The notes beneath the pieces are model-generated. The model was not told where the DNA came from. It searched no databases and saw only the letters and a program-made list of their open reading frames with translations. The translations under genes were made by a program, and so were the position numbers. From Chroococcidiopsidaceae cyanobacterium CP_BM_RX_35 (GTDB taxonomy: Bacteria; Cyanobacteriota; Cyanobacteriia; Cyanobacteriales; Chroococcidiopsidaceae): 5,635 nt of DNA. The number at the start of each line of letters is the position of its first letter. Position 1 is the stretch's first letter. The stretch lies in NCBI GenBank assembly GCA_019242465.1, contig JAFAVL010000811.1, positions 1 through 5,635 of the forward strand, in the 5' to 3' direction. Positions 4,891-5,635 of the stretch are shown here, one piece after another.

Positions 4891-5635
4891 TTAGAGCGGG
4901 ACACTTTATACAGAAAGCCTTTGAGCCAGTGCTGATTTTTTAGAGACTCTGGGACGAGGTAGCTCACCCGTCTGCTGCATCACCCAGGTAAACAGATTTG
5001 GGAATTGTCTGCCAAAGAGACGTTGGGCAGCAGTGGTGTCATCAGAACGTTTTAAGTCAAAGTTATGAATAACGGTAAGCACTGGGAGATGATTCTGCCA
5101 AAATCCTCGCTGTATGTGGTGTCGTTGAGACAGGTAGCCATTACGACCTTCGACAGCAGAGGAGGCGCGATGGAATTGAGCCGTCGCGCGCTTAGCCCAG
5201 TCTTGCCAATGTCTAAACTGCTCATGGGTGAGAATAGCGGTGAAGGGATGATGGAGCAGAGTCTGATGAACTCGGCGATGCGCTTGTCGATAGATGCGCC
5301 TCAAACAGTGAGATTTGGTCTTACCGAGCTGATGTTGCCAGTAGACTGTTGGCAGCATCTGACCCAATAGCCAGTTAGTTAAAGGCGTGTCCAAGTTTTC
5401 CAGTGAGAGGGAATGCTGTACCCACTGCCACCAAGAATTGACCCCAACTGCTAAAGCTGGGATTTGCTGTCGGAATTTGTGCAAAACTGAATCAGCCTTG
5501 ACCAGTTGATGCCGATTCTGGAGAGTCTCCAACTTGAGCAGCAGTTGCTCTAGCTCTTCTTGAATCTCGGTTGTGGTCTTGAAGCTACCGTCTGACAAGG
5601 CGAAGGGATGAACAGTCAGTGTGAGTTGCTGCCGC
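4891..5635 (-). mobile_element. Second transposable element, partial, entering from the right edge
   Basis: This element carries the DUF6399-like transposase and interrupts the 5' side of the IS4/IS701-like transposase. The exact boundary is uncertain: the sequence between the transposase stop (4906-4908) and the first recognisable residues of the other transposase (about 4880) includes AGCGGGACACTT, probably the element tip. The other end lies outside the window. Confidence 0.6.
4906..5635 (-). CDS. DUF6399-like transposase, C-terminal part (partial at right edge)
   Basis: The frame is open to the window edge: RQQLTLTVHPFALSDGSF precedes a TTG at 5598, so that TTG is not the true start and at least 243 codons of the 3' end are present. 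I recognise the C-terminal pattern of DUF6399-type transposase-like proteins of cyanobacteria. Numbering from the TTG, NSWWQWV is at 54-60, LLGQMLPTVYW at 77-87, and the signature RASSAVEGRNGYLSQRHH at 144-161. Further landmarks are IHNFDLKR (177-184), DDTTAAQRLFG (186-196) and FPNLFTWV (199-206). The glutamate in SAVEGRN is the likely catalytic acid, by analogy with other DDE enzymes. The tail is basic (PRPRVSKKS). The part seen has no frameshift, so the element could be intact beyond the edge. Family assignment is from memory. Confidence 0.8.
   Translation of the reverse strand, partial: RQQLTLTVHPFALSDGSFKTTTEIQEELEQLLLKLETLQNRHQLVKADSVLHKFRQQIPALAVGVNSWWQWVQHSLSLENLDTPLTNWLLGQMLPTVYWQHQLGKTKSHCLRRIYRQAHRRVHQTLLHHPFTAILTHEQFRHWQDWAKRATAQFHRASSAVEGRNGYLSQRHHIQRGFWQNHLPVLTVIHNFDLKRSDDTTAAQRLFGRQFPNLFTWVMQQTGELPRPRVSKKSALAQRLSV

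Noticed and set aside
5065..5370. 101-aa rightward open frame
   Set aside because: Shadow of the DUF6399-like transposase on the other strand.

Overview
The window looks like chromosome or a large plasmid of a filamentous or otherwise repeat-rich cyanobacterium. Support comes from one perfect HIP1 octamer (GCGATCGC, 2573-2580), near-HIP1 sites elsewhere, a site that fits the cyanobacterial LexA-box pattern, transposase and integrase fragments of kinds common in cyanobacteria, and moderate, uneven base composition (recD2 more GC-rich than its small neighbours). No tRNA, rRNA or CRISPR array was seen.

Layout. 1-316 (+): an unrecognised small gene, open to the left edge, followed by a 240-base gap with a hairpin/direct-repeat cluster and a strong rho-independent terminator (457-482). 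560-3120 (-): a two-gene unit of recD2 (SF1B 5'-3' DNA helicase, intact, 737 aa) and, 5 bases downstream, an unrecognised 113-aa protein with a cysteine cluster. 3121-3322: divergent promoter region with a 14-base site that matches every position of the cyanobacterial LexA pattern. 3323-3976 (+): an unrecognised acidic, mostly helical 217-aa protein transcribed away from recD2.

4030-5635 (-) is a graveyard of mobile DNA. A tyrosine recombinase C-terminus, broken by two frameshifts, is cut at its N-terminal side by the end of an insertion sequence (IS). That IS keeps only the C-terminal part of its transposase, which carries an in-frame 57-base hairpin-forming repeat flanked by ACC. Its 5' part is replaced at about 4890-4905 by the end of a second element, whose DUF6399-like transposase runs off the right edge. 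The layers appear nested: recombinase, IS, then short repeat and second IS.

The most interesting biology is the divergent control region. A single LexA-type operator sits where it could control both the recD2/113-aa unit and the 217-aa gene, which would make the two unknown genes candidate DNA-damage-response partners of RecD2. This is inferred from the site and the arrangement; no function can be read from either unknown protein.
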